Of a DNA stretch of 64,000 bases, positions 9,911 through 18,232 are shown piece by piece. A model generated the notes under the pieces. The model was not told where the DNA came from, ran no database searches, and saw nothing but the letters and a program-made list of their open reading frames with translations. Origin of the DNA: CAXMMR01 sp963692975. GTDB lineage: Bacteria; Pseudomonadota; Alphaproteobacteria; Acetobacterales; Acetobacteraceae. Positions within the stretch are counted from its first letter, which is position 1, and the number at the start of each line of letters is the position of its first letter. The stretch lies in contig CAXMMR010000010.1 in NCBI GenBank assembly GCA_963692975.2, forward strand, positions 281,202-345,201, in the 5' to 3' direction. The translations under genes and the position numbers were made by a program.

Positions 9911-10276
9911 AGGGTTCGTCACGACAGGCATTCGTGACCGCTGCATCTCGGCTCGCCGATAGGAGCACGGCTTTCCGCCGAGCGACCCGCCACCCGCTGT
10001 GGGTACCAGGGTGGCCTCCTTCAGAGTGTTGGTCATCAATCGCCTGAAAGAAGGAGGCGCCGGGCGGCATGTCGGGTTCAAGTTCATCGCTCAGGATCTC
10101 ACCGACCATTTAGCGTCAAGCTTGGGCGCTAGAAGCCTCCGGAGCTTTCGCCCTGCCTCAGCCGCTCTTTAGAAGTGTTCGAGGTAGCTTAATAGCGTCA
10201 CGTTATGATGACGCCGCAGTCATTTGGCATTTCGCGAGGCCTGTTGTAGCTGATTTGAACCAGCGAGGTCATAGGC

Positions 10277-10648
10277 ATGAGTAATTCGCATACGGCCCTC
10301 AAGGGAACCACGACTTTTCAGGTTTCGGTCCACGGACACGACCTTTGGGGTGCTCGGACGAGCTCAGGTATTCTCCGGCGGCTATTTTTTTCCGAGGGAG
10401 CTGCGGCAGCGGAAGCCGCAATGTGTGAGACCATGGATACAGACGCGCTTTGCGCGTTTTCGTTACCTGAAGTGAAAGGTTACACCTTTTTCGTTTGCGA
10501 CGACCCGTTTGGGGCGAAAGCACTGATTGTTCAGGATCCAACGATGATAATCCTAGACCTTGCGTTCGAAAGTGAGGACATGGCCGCAGCATACGTTTTA
10601 GGCCGCGAAGACGAAAAGCTACGAACCACCCAAGTTTCAGGATTATAG
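10277..10648 (+). CDS. Hypothetical protein, 123 residues
   Basis: This is a soluble, slightly acidic protein with no recognised motif, signal peptide or membrane segment. The start is an ATG preceded by GAGGTCAT about 10 nt upstream. The codon use is less GC-biased than the flanking genes (TTTTTTTCC, GATAATCCTAG), suggesting separate acquisition. It lies between the nuclease-like gene and the CapP/CapH-type operon. The absence of a competing frame and the non-shadow composition support a real gene. Confidence 0.55.
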   Translation: MSNSHTALKGTTTFQVSVHGHDLWGARTSSGILRRLFFSEGAAAAEAAMCETMDTDALCAFSLPEVKGYTFFVCDDPFGAKALIVQDPTMIILDLAFESEDMAAAYVLGREDEKLRTTQVSGL

Positions 10649-10660
10649 TGTCTTTGATAC

Positions 10661-11125
10661 CTATCTACGGGGAGCCGTTTTCTCTATAGCCACATTCACG
10701 CAGTGGTCTTTCTTAAGCAGTGAATAAGCACCATGGAGCCGTTCATACTCCAGAGCGGCATCAAGTCTTGTCTTGAAATCATCAAGGTAGCTCGTTTGAA
10801 CGAAGGTCGCGTTCAATCGTAGTTCCACCTCCTCGCCTTCAAGGAGCCTCGCAGCAGCTCGCCAACGACCGCACTCCTCTAAAACTCCGAGCGTTCCCAG
10901 AAGCCACACGAGGCCCATTTGAGAGACCAGCGTCCGGGTCGGAGTGGCGGGTACGCGATCCGTCTGGCTCTCAGCCGGAACGGCCTGAAACGATGCACGA
11001 CGATCAACCCGATCTGTGACCAGGACTTGCGGCGCACGTCCTTCAAAGGAGGCCGCCTCAGCCTCAAGGCTGGGCGAGGCGCTAACGGCTGGCTGGCTGA
11101 CCAGGTTGGCCAGATGGTCTCTCAT
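10661..11125 (-). CDS. Hypothetical protein downstream of the ImmA/IrrE protease gene
   Basis: The 154-codon frame lies 90 nt after the protease gene on the same strand and could be the third gene of that operon. The C-terminal half (YLDDFKTRLDAALEYERLHG, then AYSLLKKDHC) reads like a helical domain; the N-terminal half is low complexity. A competing plus-strand frame overlaps it, so it could be spurious. No known family was recognised. Confidence 0.4.
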   Translation of the reverse strand: MRDHLANLVSQPAVSASPSLEAEAASFEGRAPQVLVTDRVDRRASFQAVPAESQTDRVPATPTRTLVSQMGLVWLLGTLGVLEECGRWRAAARLLEGEEVELRLNATFVQTSYLDDFKTRLDAALEYERLHGAYSLLKKDHCVNVAIEKTAPRR

Positions 11126-11214
11126 GCGGTTCTCGAACCCTGTTCCCTCCTAGGCTCAGGCTGGGCTATGCAAGAGAGACTCAAGTTTCTTCTGGCTTTG
11201 AGAGCCGAAGGCAG

Positions 11215-12102
11215 TCATCGCGAGCGCCTATCGACCGCCACGGCAACCCAGTTTCCTTCATGGTCGTGCCGGTCAGGCCACCTTGGCTCAGCCGCTCCGA
11301 GCAGCAACAGCGTGACGATCATGTCATATTGCTCGGAGAAGACGGTCATCTCCTTGACCTCCTCGGGGAACCAGACGCCAGGTGGTAAATTCATCCCCGC
11401 CCGGTTGTCGAAGGTCATGTCTTGCCGCGCCGCCAAGGAGCAGGCTGGTAACTCGACCGGCCCACGCGTCGTCCTGATGAAGGCTCCGCTCTTGAGCGCG
11501 GGTTCACTCGACCTGGACCAGAGTACGAAGCCGTCCCTGGACACAACCATCACGGCACGACGCTCCGTGTAGGACAGCCACCTGAGGGTCGACGCCAGCA
11601 GGGACACGCCATAGCGGTCAGCACAGCCGGATAGGATTTCAATGTCGGCAGCGACCTTGGCCGGAACCTGCAGTCGGTAGTCGTCGAACGGCATGAGCAG
11701 GTCGGCCGCGAACCGGTCGGCCTCGCGCTCGATGGTCCTGGCTCCCTGGAGGATGTCGTCTTCCGAGCACTGGATGCCCTCGGGATAGGCGTGACGGTGG
11801 ACAAGGTAGTGGCCGAACTCGTGCGCCAGCGTGAAGGTGATCCGTCGCGCGGACACGATCCGGTTGTTGTAGGCGATGCCCCAGCCGCCCCGAGGCGAAG
11901 GGATGCGTATCAAGGCACCCTCGAGACCTGGCAGCGGGGCGCCATCGACCTCCCGTATCGGGTCGTCGGGGAAAACCTGAGCCGTGTAGTCACGGGCAAG
12001 GTCAGGAACGGAGACAGGAAAGCGCTCGTCGCTCGGCATGGCCGCGTTCAGCATCAGCGTAAGTCGGGCGGCCCAAGCGCCTGGACCGACCGGAGGGGTC
12101 AA
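11215..12102 (-). CDS. ImmA/IrrE-type M78 zinc peptidase, CapP-like
   Basis: The 295-residue protein has the M78 signature HEFGH at residues 94-98 with a likely third ligand Glu125 in the ExxA-type segment EREADRFAADLLMP. These peptidases inactivate a partner XRE repressor when DNA damage or a phage signal appears. The gene overlaps the end of the HTH gene by 4 nt (ATGA) and is divergent from the CBASS operon. This is the arrangement of the described CapH-CapP pair, in which CapP cleaves CapH to derepress CBASS. The family assignment is strong; the CapP role is inferred from context. Confidence 0.88.
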   Translation of the reverse strand: MTPPVGPGAWAARLTLMLNAAMPSDERFPVSVPDLARDYTAQVFPDDPIREVDGAPLPGLEGALIRIPSPRGGWGIAYNNRIVSARRITFTLAHEFGHYLVHRHAYPEGIQCSEDDILQGARTIEREADRFAADLLMPFDDYRLQVPAKVAADIEILSGCADRYGVSLLASTLRWLSYTERRAVMVVSRDGFVLWSRSSEPALKSGAFIRTTRGPVELPACSLAARQDMTFDNRAGMNLPPGVWFPEEVKEMTVFSEQYDMIVTLLLLGAAEPRWPDRHDHEGNWVAVAVDRRSR

Positions 12103-12422
12103 GAACCCTTGCTCCAGACGTCGACCATTTGGCGGATCCTCTCCTTCGTCGACGTGTCCAGGTTCTGGTAGCGCCGGTAGAAGGCGGCATCGACGACCTT
12201 CTCCGAAGCGTCGACCTCGGCGTCGTTTAACAGGAAGTCGGCAGTCACGCCGAGGGCTGCGGCTATGCGCGCCACCTTGTCGCCGGAAGGCCTGGGAGGG
12301 TTCTTGTTCTCCAACTCCCAGACGTAGGACTTGCTCGAGTCGCTCATCTCGGCGAGCCGGTCGAGCGTGAGACCCTTCGCCTTCCGGAGCTTCCGGATTT
12401 TGTCCCCCAATGCGTTCGTCAC
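12099..12422 (-). CDS. XRE-family repressor, CapH-like
   Basis: The 107-residue protein opens with an XRE helix-turn-helix (residues about 6-62; LDRLAEMSDSSKSYVWELEN contains the recognition helix region) and has a short C-terminal helical part. It precedes and overlaps the M78 peptidase gene by 4 nt and faces the CBASS genes across a 132-nt gap containing a perfect inverted repeat. By analogy with CapH it should bind that operator and hold CBASS at a low level until the peptidase cuts it. It may also repress itself, because the operator overlaps a -35-like TTGTCA on its own strand. Confidence 0.85.
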   Translation of the reverse strand: MTNALGDKIRKLRKAKGLTLDRLAEMSDSSKSYVWELENKNPPRPSGDKVARIAAALGVTADFLLNDAEVDASEKVVDAAFYRRYQNLDTSTKERIRQMVDVWSKGS

Positions 12423-12467
12423 GCGCGCCCCCGCCTCTTCCTTAAGTTCAGGGTAGACCTATCGATG

Positions 12468-12483
12468 ATGCTTGACAAAGCAT
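12468..12483. promoter_or_regulatory. Palindromic operator and candidate -35 in the CapH / CBASS divergent promoter
   Basis: ATGCTT-GACA-AAGCAT is a perfect 6-bp inverted repeat with a 4-nt spacer. It contains TTGACA (12472-12477), a consensus -35 for the rightward CBASS transcript, and on the other strand TTGTCA for the leftward repressor transcript, followed 17 nt on by TACCCT. A dimeric HTH bound here would block both promoters. The rightward -10 is not obvious. Confidence 0.75.
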
Positions 12484-12554
12484 ACCAGGTTGGATCAGGC
12501 TCTGGTTCGGAGTAGGCTTACTTGCTGTGAGTCTCTTGAGAATGGAGCCGTCAG

Positions 12555-13823
12555 ATGGACGACAACTGGGGAGCGTTCGGAGACGATGATCAGCCGGATC
12601 CGTTAGCTGATCCACTGGATGCTTTGCTCGCGGACGTCGCCATCAACGTCCAGCTTCCACCAGGCCTGCATAAGGTCGCGCAAGACAGGTACGCCGCCGT
12701 CCGTGACCACATCGGCCGCCGCGGAAGCCCTCTCGAAGGCCAGGTTGTGCAGTTCTACCCGCAGGGTTCGATGGCGATCGACGCCACGATATCGACCCGG
12801 GGAACGGACGAGGAATACGACCTCGATGTCGTCGCCGAACTGGACCTGCGGCGTAACCTTCCTGCGGCGGCCGTCCTGGACGGTCTGTTGAATGCCTTGG
12901 AGGACTATCCGGTCCGCCGCGTGACCCGCCAGACCCGTTGCGTCACGCTGACCTATTCTGACGGGATGCACATCGACGTCACTCCCTCCAGGCGAGTCGG
13001 CGTCAGGGAGTTCGAGAGCGTCATCTTCCACGCGCCCCCTGACGAACCAGCCGCGCGGCACCGCGAAGTTCCGATGAACGCCTTTGGCTTCGCCCAATGG
13101 TATCGCTCCAGGGCACCCTTCGAGCAGAGCTTCTCGAGATCCTACTCTCACCGGCTAAACGACGCGCTCTCTGCCCGTCTGACCGACGAGCCGATCGTCC
13201 ACGAGGTCCTCCCGCAAGCTCCCGTGGAACTGAAAAGCGCCACCACCGTCGCCCTCCAGCTCGTCAAGCGCTTTCGCAACATATGGAGCGCGGAACGGGA
13301 AGAGCGTTATCCGCCCTCGGTCATGCTGTCGTGCCACGCCGGTCAAGCCGCCATGCGTGGTGCGAGGCTCTCCGACATGCTGATACGCGAGGCTCGTTGG
13401 ACTGCCCGAGCCATTCGGGAGGCCGCGGCATCACGCGGCATGCTCGACGTCCGCAACCCCGTCATGCGCGATGATTGCTTCACAGACCGTTGGCCCGAAA
13501 ATCAGCGCCAGCAGATGGACTTCGCCGCAGCCTTGGAAGATTTCGCGAATGGACTCGAGCTGCTCAAGCAGCGGAAGTTCGGCGTGCAGTTCGAGGACAT
13601 GCAACCTTGGCTGAAGAGGTATTTCGGCGACCGCGTCGTAGGCCGTTCAGTCAAGTTGTTCGTCGCCAGGAACGGCACGGCGATGCGGAGCAGTTCCCAA
13701 GGCTACACGCGCCGAGGCGGCCTGGTGATCCCCGCGGCTCCTGCGGTTATCGGTGCACGTCCGGCGTCGGCATCCGTCGTCGCAGCCCGGCCTCACACCA
13801 ACATGGGCGACAGACGGCGATGA
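12555..13823 (+). CDS. CBASS cyclic-oligonucleotide synthase (CD-NTase, SMODS domain)
   Basis: CD-NTases sense phage infection and make a cyclic nucleotide that activates a killer effector. The 422-residue protein shows the nucleotidyltransferase core: GS at residues 71-72 in YPQGSMAIDATI, the metal-binding pair Asp89/Asp91 in EEYDLDVVAEL, and a third acid Asp141 in MHIDVTPSRR. The C-terminal half (KSATTVALQLVKRFRN) is the helical CD-NTase lobe. It is first in a three-gene operon with ATGA overlaps. The nucleotide product cannot be read from the sequence. An RBS-like GGAG lies about 8 nt before the ATG. Confidence 0.92.
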   Translation: MDDNWGAFGDDDQPDPLADPLDALLADVAINVQLPPGLHKVAQDRYAAVRDHIGRRGSPLEGQVVQFYPQGSMAIDATISTRGTDEEYDLDVVAELDLRRNLPAAAVLDGLLNALEDYPVRRVTRQTRCVTLTYSDGMHIDVTPSRRVGVREFESVIFHAPPDEPAARHREVPMNAFGFAQWYRSRAPFEQSFSRSYSHRLNDALSARLTDEPIVHEVLPQAPVELKSATTVALQLVKRFRNIWSAEREERYPPSVMLSCHAGQAAMRGARLSDMLIREARWTARAIREAAASRGMLDVRNPVMRDDCFTDRWPENQRQQMDFAAALEDFANGLELLKQRKFGVQFEDMQPWLKRYFGDRVVGRSVKLFVARNGTAMRSSSQGYTRRGGLVIPAAPAVIGARPASASVVAARPHTNMGDRRR

Positions 13824-14296
13824 GGGGTCCGCTCACCATCGTCGAGCAGATCGAGGCTATGGCGGCGACGTGGCCGAGCTTCAGGCTGGTGTATCACCAA
13901 GCTGAGCAGGCTATCTGGCACGGCGAACTGTGCCCGCTCTTCCAACCCTTCATGGTCGAAGTCCGCTACCGCGCGCCACTGGTGGTCGAGGCACTGAACG
14001 TCCGCTCGATACAGCCTCAGGTGTCCGTCTTGTCGCCACAGCTCAGGCCCAGGCGCCATGATGCCGAGGGAAAGCTTCCGCACGTCTACTACGTCGGTGA
14101 CGGTCCCCTCGACGTCATTTTGTGCATGTTCGACCCGGACTCCAACGAGTGGTCAACCTCCTCGAGTTTGGCCGAGACCACCATTCCATGGGCGGCAAAT
14201 TGGCTCGCCTCGTACGAGGGTTGGAGAACGACCGGCGAGTGGACAGGTGGAGGTCGGCACCTGGACGTCACGCAGCTCGAAGGAGCGCCTCGATGA
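13820..14296 (+). CDS. CBASS E2-like ubiquitin-conjugating enzyme homologue (type II-short)
   Basis: The 158-residue protein ends with a conserved block of prokaryotic E2-like proteins: IPWAANWLASYEGW, then TTGEWTGGGRH. The candidate catalytic Cys102 sits in DVILCMFDPD. Type II-short CBASS encodes an E2-like protein without E1 or JAB partners; related proteins are reported to modify or prime the CD-NTase. It overlaps the CD-NTase stop and the patatin start by ATGA at both ends, so synthesis is coupled. A start further upstream is open but lies inside the CD-NTase gene. Confidence 0.87.
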   Translation: MRGPLTIVEQIEAMAATWPSFRLVYHQAEQAIWHGELCPLFQPFMVEVRYRAPLVVEALNVRSIQPQVSVLSPQLRPRRHDAEGKLPHVYYVGDGPLDVILCMFDPDSNEWSTSSSLAETTIPWAANWLASYEGWRTTGEWTGGGRHLDVTQLEGAPR

Positions 14297-15321
14297 GCTA
14301 CGTCCCTCCGAGGCGTTCTGACGGCACACTCCAGCATCGACGGCACCAGTTGCCCTGGCCCAAGGACCGTGCGTTCAGGATCCTGTCCATCGACGGAGGT
14401 GGCATCTGCGGCATCCTACCGGCGTCCATCCTGGCCGAGTTCGAGACCAGGTTCTTGGGGTCGGCTTCCGTCGCGAACCACTTCGACCTTATCGCAGGGA
14501 CATCCACCGGCGGTATCATCGCGCTCGGCCTGTCACACGGCCTGACAGCGCGCGACATCAAGAAGTTCTACATGGAACGCGGTGACCGCGTGTTCCCGCA
14601 AGCCGGTAGGTTCGCCCGGCTACGGACACATCTACGTCGCTACCACCGGAATGGGTACGACACCGGTCCGCTCGAAGACGAGTTGTTGAACATTTTCGGC
14701 GAGACGCCTCTCGGCGACGCGCGCAACCGGCTCTGCATACCGAGTTTCGAGGGCGTCTACGGAGAACCCTGGATATTCAAGACGCCTCACCATCCCGACT
14801 ACAAGCGAGACAGGGTCGAGCGCATGGTCAAGGTGGCGCTCGCGACTTCGGCGGCACCGACCATCTTCCGCGCCATGCTCAACAACGGCTACCTCATGGT
14901 CGACGGAGGTATGTGGGCGAACAACCCTGTCATGAACGCGGTGACGGATTGCCTCTCCTGCTTCGATGTCGACAGGAAGCAGGTTGTCGTCTTGAGTCTC
15001 GGGTGTGGCGAAACCTCGTTCAAGGTCGACGCCACACGTGCGCGCGGTGGTCTGTTCCAGTGGAAGGACGCGATACGAGCAGCCATGCGAGCCCAATCGC
15101 TCAACGCGCTCGGACAGACCTACCTCTTGCTAGGTAAGGAGAACGTCGTCCGGCTCGACGCGCCCGAGACCCCGAATCCTATTCCGATGGACGACTACCG
15201 GAGAGCCGAAGCTGAGCTACCTCTCGCAGCCCGGTCACTGGTGGAGGGTTCAGGCCATCTTGTGCACGACCTCTTCTTGAAAGAGCACGTCGAGCCCTAC
15301 AAGCCTTGTGTCCTCTGTTAG
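14293..15321 (+). CDS. CBASS effector: patatin-like phospholipase (CapV-like)
   Basis: CapV-type effectors degrade the inner membrane when bound by a cyclic dinucleotide. All patatin motifs are present: the oxyanion GGGICG at residues 35-40, the nucleophile Ser71 in GTSTG, and the catalytic Asp204 in VDGGMWANNP. The 342-residue length is normal for CapV. The ATG at 14293 overlaps the E2 stop. A longer open frame upstream runs antisense-like through the E2 gene and was not used. Together with the two genes before it, this defines a type II-short CBASS with a phospholipase output. Confidence 0.92.
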   Translation: MSYVPPRRSDGTLQHRRHQLPWPKDRAFRILSIDGGGICGILPASILAEFETRFLGSASVANHFDLIAGTSTGGIIALGLSHGLTARDIKKFYMERGDRVFPQAGRFARLRTHLRRYHRNGYDTGPLEDELLNIFGETPLGDARNRLCIPSFEGVYGEPWIFKTPHHPDYKRDRVERMVKVALATSAAPTIFRAMLNNGYLMVDGGMWANNPVMNAVTDCLSCFDVDRKQVVVLSLGCGETSFKVDATRARGGLFQWKDAIRAAMRAQSLNALGQTYLLLGKENVVRLDAPETPNPIPMDDYRRAEAELPLAARSLVEGSGHLVHDLFLKEHVEPYKPCVLC

Positions 15322-15640
15322 CCCGCTGAGGCGTATATTCCGAGGCGAAAGAAGGCTGAGCAACGTGGAGTCGAGGGAAAGACGCTGGATGCTGCTCGCC
15401 GAGGACGGTCGGCATAGTTGGCTTGGCCGTGTCACTGACCCGACTGCCGAGGAGATTGCCTCGCTGGAAGACCAGCTCACCGGGCTCAATCTTGGTGGCT
15501 GGATTGCCGTCGTGGATGGCCGCTACTGGCGAGACGTGGACTTGCATCTGCTCGAGGTCCGGAAGCTCGGCGAACCCAGCAGCACCTGGGGGGAAGCGGT
15601 GGCCGAGTTCTTGCGGCTACGTACTATGGCGAAGTCATAG
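15308..15640 (+). CDS. Small protein of unknown function, last gene of the CBASS operon
   Basis: A GTG at 15308 overlaps the end of the patatin gene; another GTG at 15365 follows an AAGG-rich stretch and may be the true start (about 91 residues). The product is soluble and acidic-aromatic (WMLLAEDGRHSWLGRVTDPT, then GWIAVVDGRYWRDVDLHLLE). I recognise no family. Overlap and orientation suggest co-expression with CBASS, so it could be an accessory or regulator of that system, or simply a downstream passenger. Confidence 0.55.
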   Translation: MSSVSPLRRIFRGERRLSNVESRERRWMLLAEDGRHSWLGRVTDPTAEEIASLEDQLTGLNLGGWIAVVDGRYWRDVDLHLLEVRKLGEPSSTWGEAVAEFLRLRTMAKS

Positions 15641-15784
15641 CAGGTATTTACCGTTACGTTGGCGCTATGCTCGGGTAGCGAGAAATCCGCCAATATCGGG
15701 CTGAATCCCATTAGCATCATGCCTTGCCTAGGCCCCGATCAGTTCTATGAAGGCTGTCGAGTAGTGCCACGCTCTTCATCGACA

Positions 15785-16036
15785 TCAGCTTCCGTCGGGT
15801 AACCGCGACCACCCGTTTTCGACGGCCCACTCCTCGCTAAGCCGGTCCACGTCCTCAGGTGCGATCGGTCCAAGCACAGGGTTAGCGTGCCCTGGCATCA
15901 GTTCGCCATTCTCCGCATGAAGGTGGACGAGGCGCTTGTCATCTCCAGTCTGGCCAGTCACCGCGAAAGTCGAAGTCAGCAAGGCTCGGATCCCGGCCTG
16001 ATTGACGATGCGGAGGGCCATGGCGTCCTGCTCCAA
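15785..16036 (-). CDS. Hypothetical protein paired with an XRE regulator
   Basis: The 83-codon gene lies 28 nt after the XRE gene on the same strand. The product is acidic (for example IAPEDVDRLSEEWAVENGW near the C-terminus) and contains a beta-like central part (RLVHLHAENGELMPGH). No toxin or antitoxin motif was recognised. Two-gene regulator/small-protein units of this sort are common on islands and prophages. Confidence 0.5.
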   Translation of the reverse strand: MEQDAMALRIVNQAGIRALLTSTFAVTGQTGDDKRLVHLHAENGELMPGHANPVLGPIAPEDVDRLSEEWAVENGWSRLPDGS

Positions 16037-16064
16037 TTACATGAGCCGAAGCTCGTACATGCTG

Positions 16065-16463
16065 CTAAACGGCGGCAGCACGGGCGACATCCTCGTGACT
16101 TAGCTCCGGCTTTTCCACTGCTTCGACGAGAGCGTCGGGCCGGTCGACATGCGTCGCGACGACATTGAGTAAAGCTAAGGCCAGCTCGAGTTTTCGCTCC
16201 TCGAACGTGGTCAGCAACTTCTCCAGCTTTGCACGTAACACTGAAGAAGCGCCGTCCTCTCCAGCGTCGAACCCGAGCAACTGGTTCGGGGTGAGCGAGA
16301 GCTCGCGGCAAATACGGGCGAAGGTCGCCAGATCCGGCTCCCGGCTGCCGTTGACGTAGTTCGAGTAGCGGCCCTGCGCGAGACCCAGACGCCTGGCTAC
16401 CTCGGTATCCGACATGCCCAGCTCTCTCGCCCTGGCCTGCAGCCTCTCCCCGATGTCTTTCAT
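16065..16463 (-). CDS. XRE-family transcriptional regulator
   Basis: Residues about 3-60 form an XRE helix-turn-helix (DIGERLQARARELGMSDTEV, then ARRLGLAQGRYSNYVNGSRE) of the Cro/CI type. The C-terminal 70 residues are helical and leucine-rich, probably for dimerisation. It heads a two-gene leftward unit. The gap to its right (16464-16756) contains GTCGTC-GT-GACGAC at 16540-16553, a short palindrome that could be its operator, but this is weak evidence. The target genes are unknown. Confidence 0.8.
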   Translation of the reverse strand: MKDIGERLQARARELGMSDTEVARRLGLAQGRYSNYVNGSREPDLATFARICRELSLTPNQLLGFDAGEDGASSVLRAKLEKLLTTFEERKLELALALLNVVATHVDRPDALVEAVEKPELSHEDVARAAAV

Positions 16464-16756
16464 CGCAAGATTTTCGGGGTTGACCGAGCCCCTGACTAAC
16501 CACTAATCGTGTTGCCAAGTAATGCGAAACGTGTTGGCCGTCGTCGTGACGACAACGGAACCGGCTCGCTCTTCGGGAACGCCCATGACTTATGAATTCG
16601 CGTTCCGGTCGTCGACACGGCTCCGAATAGGAGTCCTGCCCTCAGGAGACTGAGGCCGCCGAGGCACCGGCTGCGTCGAGCAGACGTCGCCACGCATTCG
16701 GCTCACCCGCGAAAACCTACCCTTCTGTCGGACCGCGAAGCGGCCTGGGGCAAGTC

Positions 16757-17353
16757 ATGTCCGAATTCCTACGCCTGTCGAAGCAAGCCGCCGTCATCCG
16801 TACTCGTGGCTGGACGAACCTGCCGAGCCGGACGCTTGTGATTGCGCTCACGCTGACCTGTGCCGCGTGCGTCAGCCAGACCATGCCGGACGGTTCCACA
16901 CGGGTGTCCGTGTCGCCAGCCAACCTCTTCCAGCAGCAGATCCCACAGCCGGTGTCGTCGCCGTCCTACCAGGCGGTGAGCACGGCTGGAGCTGCAGACG
17001 TCGACCCGGTGCTGGTGCAACGCGTCGCCATGCGGTTCGCCCGAGACCACCGCGACGGCGGGATGGCAGGCTTGGTCCGCGACATCGACGCTTGTTACGC
17101 GTCGGCTGACAGCAACGGGTCACCTGACCGGTCAGCGCTGCGTGACTGCATCGCGCTCGATGTCGCGGCCAAGGAGCGAGACACGGCAAACGTCCGACGC
17201 TTCCGTCTGCCCGGAATGGACTACCTGGCGGACACTCCGTCGCTCGCCCGGCTCAACAAGTACGGGCCGTTGCTGTTCGCGAACCAGCGGCAAGCCATGA
17301 ACTTCGTCCACTACACCGGCGGCGCCGTCTACGCGCAGTCGGCGCAGTTCTAG
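16757..17353 (+). CDS. Putative lipoprotein of unknown function
   Basis: The N-terminus has a basic region, then a hydrophobic stretch (LVIALTLTCAAC) ending in a lipobox-like cysteine near residue 37, so export and lipidation are likely. The mature part contains VLVQRVAMRFARDHRDGGMA and RDCIALDVAAKERD, a mostly helical domain I cannot assign. It lies 14 nt before a membrane-protein gene on the same strand; the two probably form an operon acting at the envelope. Confidence 0.65.
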   Translation: MSEFLRLSKQAAVIRTRGWTNLPSRTLVIALTLTCAACVSQTMPDGSTRVSVSPANLFQQQIPQPVSSPSYQAVSTAGAADVDPVLVQRVAMRFARDHRDGGMAGLVRDIDACYASADSNGSPDRSALRDCIALDVAAKERDTANVRRFRLPGMDYLADTPSLARLNKYGPLLFANQRQAMNFVHYTGGAVYAQSAQF

Positions 17354-17367
17354 GGCGGGAGCCTGGC

Positions 17368-18066
17368 ATGACGACGACTGCACCCTTGCTTGCCGGTGGC
17401 GCCACTCTCTCGTTCTCGTGCCTGGAAGGCACGGTCATCAAGACCGACCAACGTAGTGACAGCTACACGACCGGTAGCGGCCGGGTTCTCGTGCTCGAAG
17501 GCACTGGAGGCGGTAACTCGCAGGTCTCCACCGAAGTGGTCATCTCGCGTGACATCTGGTTCAACGACCGCGAGGGTCAGGAACACCACGTCCGCGTCAA
17601 CAAGGACATCCCGGTCCGCGAAGGCCAGGACGTCGCGTTTATCTACGCGAGCGGAGAGAAGAAACGGGGTAAGTTTCCCGCCAGCAAGCAGAGCGGACTG
17701 ATGTCCCTCTACGTGTTGTCGACCAACACGAGCTATACGGTTCGCTCCCTGAACGATTTGGCGGTCGCGCTGGCTCGGCCATACACGACCGCCTCCATGG
17801 AACTCGGCACCTTACTCGCCTACGGCATGAGCCTGTTCTTCTGCCTCGTCTATGGCGTCGGTTTGTTGCCGCTCGGGTATCTCGCGGTGCGGGATTTCCG
17901 CCGGAAGCGGCGCTGGCGGGAAGAAACGGCCGACGTCGTCAAGGAGCTTGAAGCCGAGCACCAGCGGCTGCTGAACAGCTTCTACTCGGAACACAAGAAG
18001 CGACTGGCGGCACCTCAGACGTCGCCGCAACCACAACCACAACTGCAAGCGCGGGAAGCGACGTGA
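17368..18066 (+). CDS. Membrane-anchored protein of unknown function
   Basis: The 232-residue protein has an N-terminal beta-rich domain (LSFSCLEGTVIKTDQRSDSY, then a GSGRVLVLEGTGGGNSQ stretch). One strong transmembrane segment follows near residues 150-177 (LLAYGMSLFFCLVYGVGLLP), then a basic, glutamine-rich cytoplasmic tail with coiled-coil character. The fold of the first domain is not recognised. It directly follows the lipoprotein gene, so the pair may work together at the envelope. Confidence 0.65.
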   Translation: MTTTAPLLAGGATLSFSCLEGTVIKTDQRSDSYTTGSGRVLVLEGTGGGNSQVSTEVVISRDIWFNDREGQEHHVRVNKDIPVREGQDVAFIYASGEKKRGKFPASKQSGLMSLYVLSTNTSYTVRSLNDLAVALARPYTTASMELGTLLAYGMSLFFCLVYGVGLLPLGYLAVRDFRRKRRWREETADVVKELEAEHQRLLNSFYSEHKKRLAAPQTSPQPQPQLQAREAT

Positions 18067-18232
18067 GTCGGCGGAGCGAAACGTCACCTGCCGTTTAACC
18101 ATTGAGTGCGCGGCGGACAGTGCTTGTATTATGCCGCCAAACAAAAGTTCGCGTTGCTGACGTCAGACGTTAAACGATTGGTAACTGTTCTATGCGAGTT
18201 TTGCTTTGTCAATCCGCAGGGAACTGGGAACA

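Noticed and set aside
18187..18201. SOS-box-like GTTC-TATGCGA-GTTT before a lipoprotein gene
   Set aside because: The second half-site has a mismatch, and the gene has no damage-related role; single near-matches are expected by chance.
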